From contig JBFHTA010000221.1 of NCBI GenBank assembly GCA_041590855.1, positions 1 through 6,832 on the forward strand: 6,832 bases of DNA, read 5' to 3'. Below are positions 5,167 through 6,832 of this stretch, one piece after another. A program made the position numbers and the translations under genes. How positions within the stretch are numbered: position 1 is the first letter of the stretch; every line of letters begins with the position of its first letter. This DNA comes from Litoribrevibacter sp041590855. Its GTDB lineage: Bacteria; Pseudomonadota; Gammaproteobacteria; Pseudomonadales; Litoribrevibacteraceae. A model generated the notes under the pieces. The model saw only the letters and a list, made by a program, of their open reading frames with translations, made no database searches and was not told the origin of the DNA.

Positions 5167-6832
5167 GCGATTGGCACCTACACACTGATTCAAAGTTTAC
5201 GGTAGGACAAAAATCGGTGGCCGGTATCAAAGACGATAATGAAGACGCCATCGGCATTCGTATTCCCGAAGGCAGTTTGTTAAGCAACAAAGGGGCTGTT
5301 GCCATCATTGCCGATGGAGTCAGTGCAGCCGAAGCAGGTAAAGAAGCCAGTGAGACTTGCGTTCGAAATTTTCTTTACGATTACTACTCTACGCCAGACA
5401 CCTGGGGTGTAAAAAAGTCGACTACCAAAGTACTGACCGCTCTGAACCGTTGGCTCTATGGCCAAGGTCGACATTTTATCGACGCTGGCAAGGGCTATGT
5501 CAGCACCCTGAGTTGTATTATTTTCAAATCCCAGACTGCCACCATTTTTCATGTGGGCGACAGCCGTATTTATCGATTGCGCGGCAACGAATTTGAACAG
5601 CTTACGCGAGATCACACCACCTACATCAGTGATCAGCAATCCTATCTGGCCAGAGCCATGGGGTTAGATGTGAACCTCGATGTGGATTGCCGGACTCTGG
5701 ATGTGGAGGCAGGCGATCTTTTCCTGCTTTCTACCGATGGCATTCATGATTTTATTAAGAGCAAACAGTTAAAAGATGTATTGGTGGAAGCCTCTCGGGC
5801 CGACGCACCGGACCTGGAACTTTATTGCGAGCAATTGATTGCTGCCGCGCTGGAAAACAAAAGTAACGACAATCTGAGCTGCCAGATTATTCGGGTAGAT
5901 GCACTGCCAAAGCAGGACGTCAACGATGTCACCCAGAAACTGACCGAACTGCCCTTTCCGCCGTATTTGGAAGAAGGCATGACGCTGGATGGCTTCAAAA
6001 TCGAAAAAGAACTTCACGCCAGTAACCGCAGCCAGCTTTATCGGGTAAGGGACACCGAAACCGATGTGGTGTTAACCATGAAAACCCCGTCGGTTAATTA
6101 CGAAGATGATCCTGCCTACATAGAGCGCTTTATTATGGAAAGCTGGATTGGCAGCCGCATTCAAAATCCACACGTGGTCAAAGTAATTGAACCCACTCGC
6201 CGCAAGTCCTGCCTGTATTATCTGACAGAGTATGTTGAAGGCATTACCTTAGAACGCTGGATTAACGAGCACCCAAAGCCGCACATTCAGGAAGTCTTGT
6301 ACATCTTTGAACAAATCATAAAAGGCGTTCGGGCATTTCACCGCAAGGAAACCCTGCACCAGGATCTCAAGCCCGGAAACATCATGTTAGATCGAAATGG
6401 CGAGGCCAAGATCATTGATTTTGGTTCCTGTCATGCCAGAGGAATTGCTGAAATCGCCTCCCCCATCGAGCAGGACGGCATTTTAGGAACAGCAGGATAT
6501 TCTTCACCGGAAACGGTTTTGGAATTCAAAAGCACGATCCGATCAGAAGTGTTTTCACTGGGGGTCATTCTTTACGAGATGCTCACCGGCCAAGAGCCCT
6601 TCCACGGAAAATTAAACCATTGTCGTTCTAAAAGTGCTTATCAGAAACTGAAATACACGCCCACTTACGAACACAATCCGCTTGTGCCTTTCTGGATTGA
6701 CGGAGCCATTCAAAAGGCCATCGCCTTTGACCCTATGATGCGTCACCAGGATGTGTCCGAGTTTTTATACGAACTTCAACACCCCAACCCACACTATAAG
6801 AAACAGAACATTGCGTTGATTGAACATAACCC
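5163..6832 (+). CDS. Fused PP2C protein phosphatase / Ser-Thr protein kinase (3' end outside window)
   Basis: A single frame is open for 556 codons to the window end. Residues about 10-240 form a PP2C-type Mn/Mg-dependent phosphatase: NEDA (D28), IADGVS (D51-G52), HVGDSR (D133), STDG (D192) and SNDN (D236-N237) supply the metal-binding acids. Residues about 278-535 form a Hanks-type kinase with K307 (LTMK), helix C E326, the catalytic loop HQDLKPGN (D401, K403), DFG (D419) and SPE (E450). The Gly-rich loop is replaced by ELHASNRSQLY, and the loop Arg is Gln (Q400), making it a non-RD kinase. Both catalytic sets look complete, so it may add and remove phosphate on the same target. The family as I recall it ends in a C-terminal membrane helix, which would lie just beyond the window. 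In Pseudomonas I recall such fusions near nitrate assimilation genes; here the upstream neighbour is a divergent P450. Confidence 0.93.
   Translation, partial: MSDWHLHTDSKFTVGQKSVAGIKDDNEDAIGIRIPEGSLLSNKGAVAIIADGVSAAEAGKEASETCVRNFLYDYYSTPDTWGVKKSTTKVLTALNRWLYGQGRHFIDAGKGYVSTLSCIIFKSQTATIFHVGDSRIYRLRGNEFEQLTRDHTTYISDQQSYLARAMGLDVNLDVDCRTLDVEAGDLFLLSTDGIHDFIKSKQLKDVLVEASRADAPDLELYCEQLIAAALENKSNDNLSCQIIRVDALPKQDVNDVTQKLTELPFPPYLEEGMTLDGFKIEKELHASNRSQLYRVRDTETDVVLTMKTPSVNYEDDPAYIERFIMESWIGSRIQNPHVVKVIEPTRRKSCLYYLTEYVEGITLERWINEHPKPHIQEVLYIFEQIIKGVRAFHRKETLHQDLKPGNIMLDRNGEAKIIDFGSCHARGIAEIASPIEQDGILGTAGYSSPETVLEFKSTIRSEVFSLGVILYEMLTGQEPFHGKLNHCRSKSAYQKLKYTPTYEHNPLVPFWIDGAIQKAIAFDPMMRHQDVSEFLYELQHPNPHYKKQNIALIEHN

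Noticed and set aside
5280..5639. A 119-codon open frame on the minus strand opposite the PP2C domain.
   Set aside because: The plus frame there carries all the PP2C metal-binding motifs; the minus frame has no recognisable domain.
1..6832. tRNA, rRNA, CRISPR arrays, insertion sequences, phage or toxin-antitoxin genes.
   Set aside because: I saw no cloverleaf, no regularly spaced repeats, no transposase or integrase motifs and no matching small gene pairs.

Overview
The window reads as a chromosomal segment of a free-living gammaproteobacterium. The basis is moderate GC, a BarA-style hybrid sensor kinase, a PhaC-like hydrolase, a soluble P450, and a PP2C phosphatase/Ser-Thr kinase fusion of a type I associate with Pseudomonas and marine relatives. 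This placement is inference from gene content; no rRNA or other taxonomic marker is present.

Layout: (1) 1-2006, plus strand: the 3' part of a hybrid histidine kinase whose N-terminus lies outside the window. It contains a membrane helix, a coiled coil, the HisKA and HATPase domains, what looks like a worn-out receiver, and a good C-terminal receiver. (2) 2007-2104: a convergent intergenic gap with two hairpins, one of them a probable bidirectional terminator. (3) 2105-3301, minus strand: a PHA-synthase-like alpha/beta hydrolase whose nucleophile is serine rather than the cysteine of true synthases. (4) 3302-3563: a 262-bp spacer with an imperfect palindrome that looks like a dispersed intergenic repeat. 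(5) 3564-4952, minus strand: a complete soluble cytochrome P450 with a good sigma70-type promoter and ribosome binding site. (6) 4953-5049: a divergent control region. (7) 5050-5166, plus strand: a possible 38-codon ORF whose stop overlaps the next start (ATGA). (8) 5163 to the window end, plus strand: a PP2C phosphatase fused to an atypical Ser/Thr kinase, cut off just before its C-terminus.

The hydrolase and the P450 share a strand and may be functionally linked, for example in oxidation and acyl transfer or hydrolysis of a lipid-like compound. The spacer and hairpins between them argue against a tight operon. The two signalling proteins at the ends are not obviously connected to that pair. 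There is no tRNA, rRNA, CRISPR array, insertion sequence or phage gene that I can see. I do not see a clearly new multi-gene system. The points most worth checking are the serine-for-cysteine hydrolase, the P-loop-poor non-RD kinase fused to a phosphatase with its small coupled upstream ORF, the pseudo-receiver in the sensor kinase, and the intergenic palindrome.
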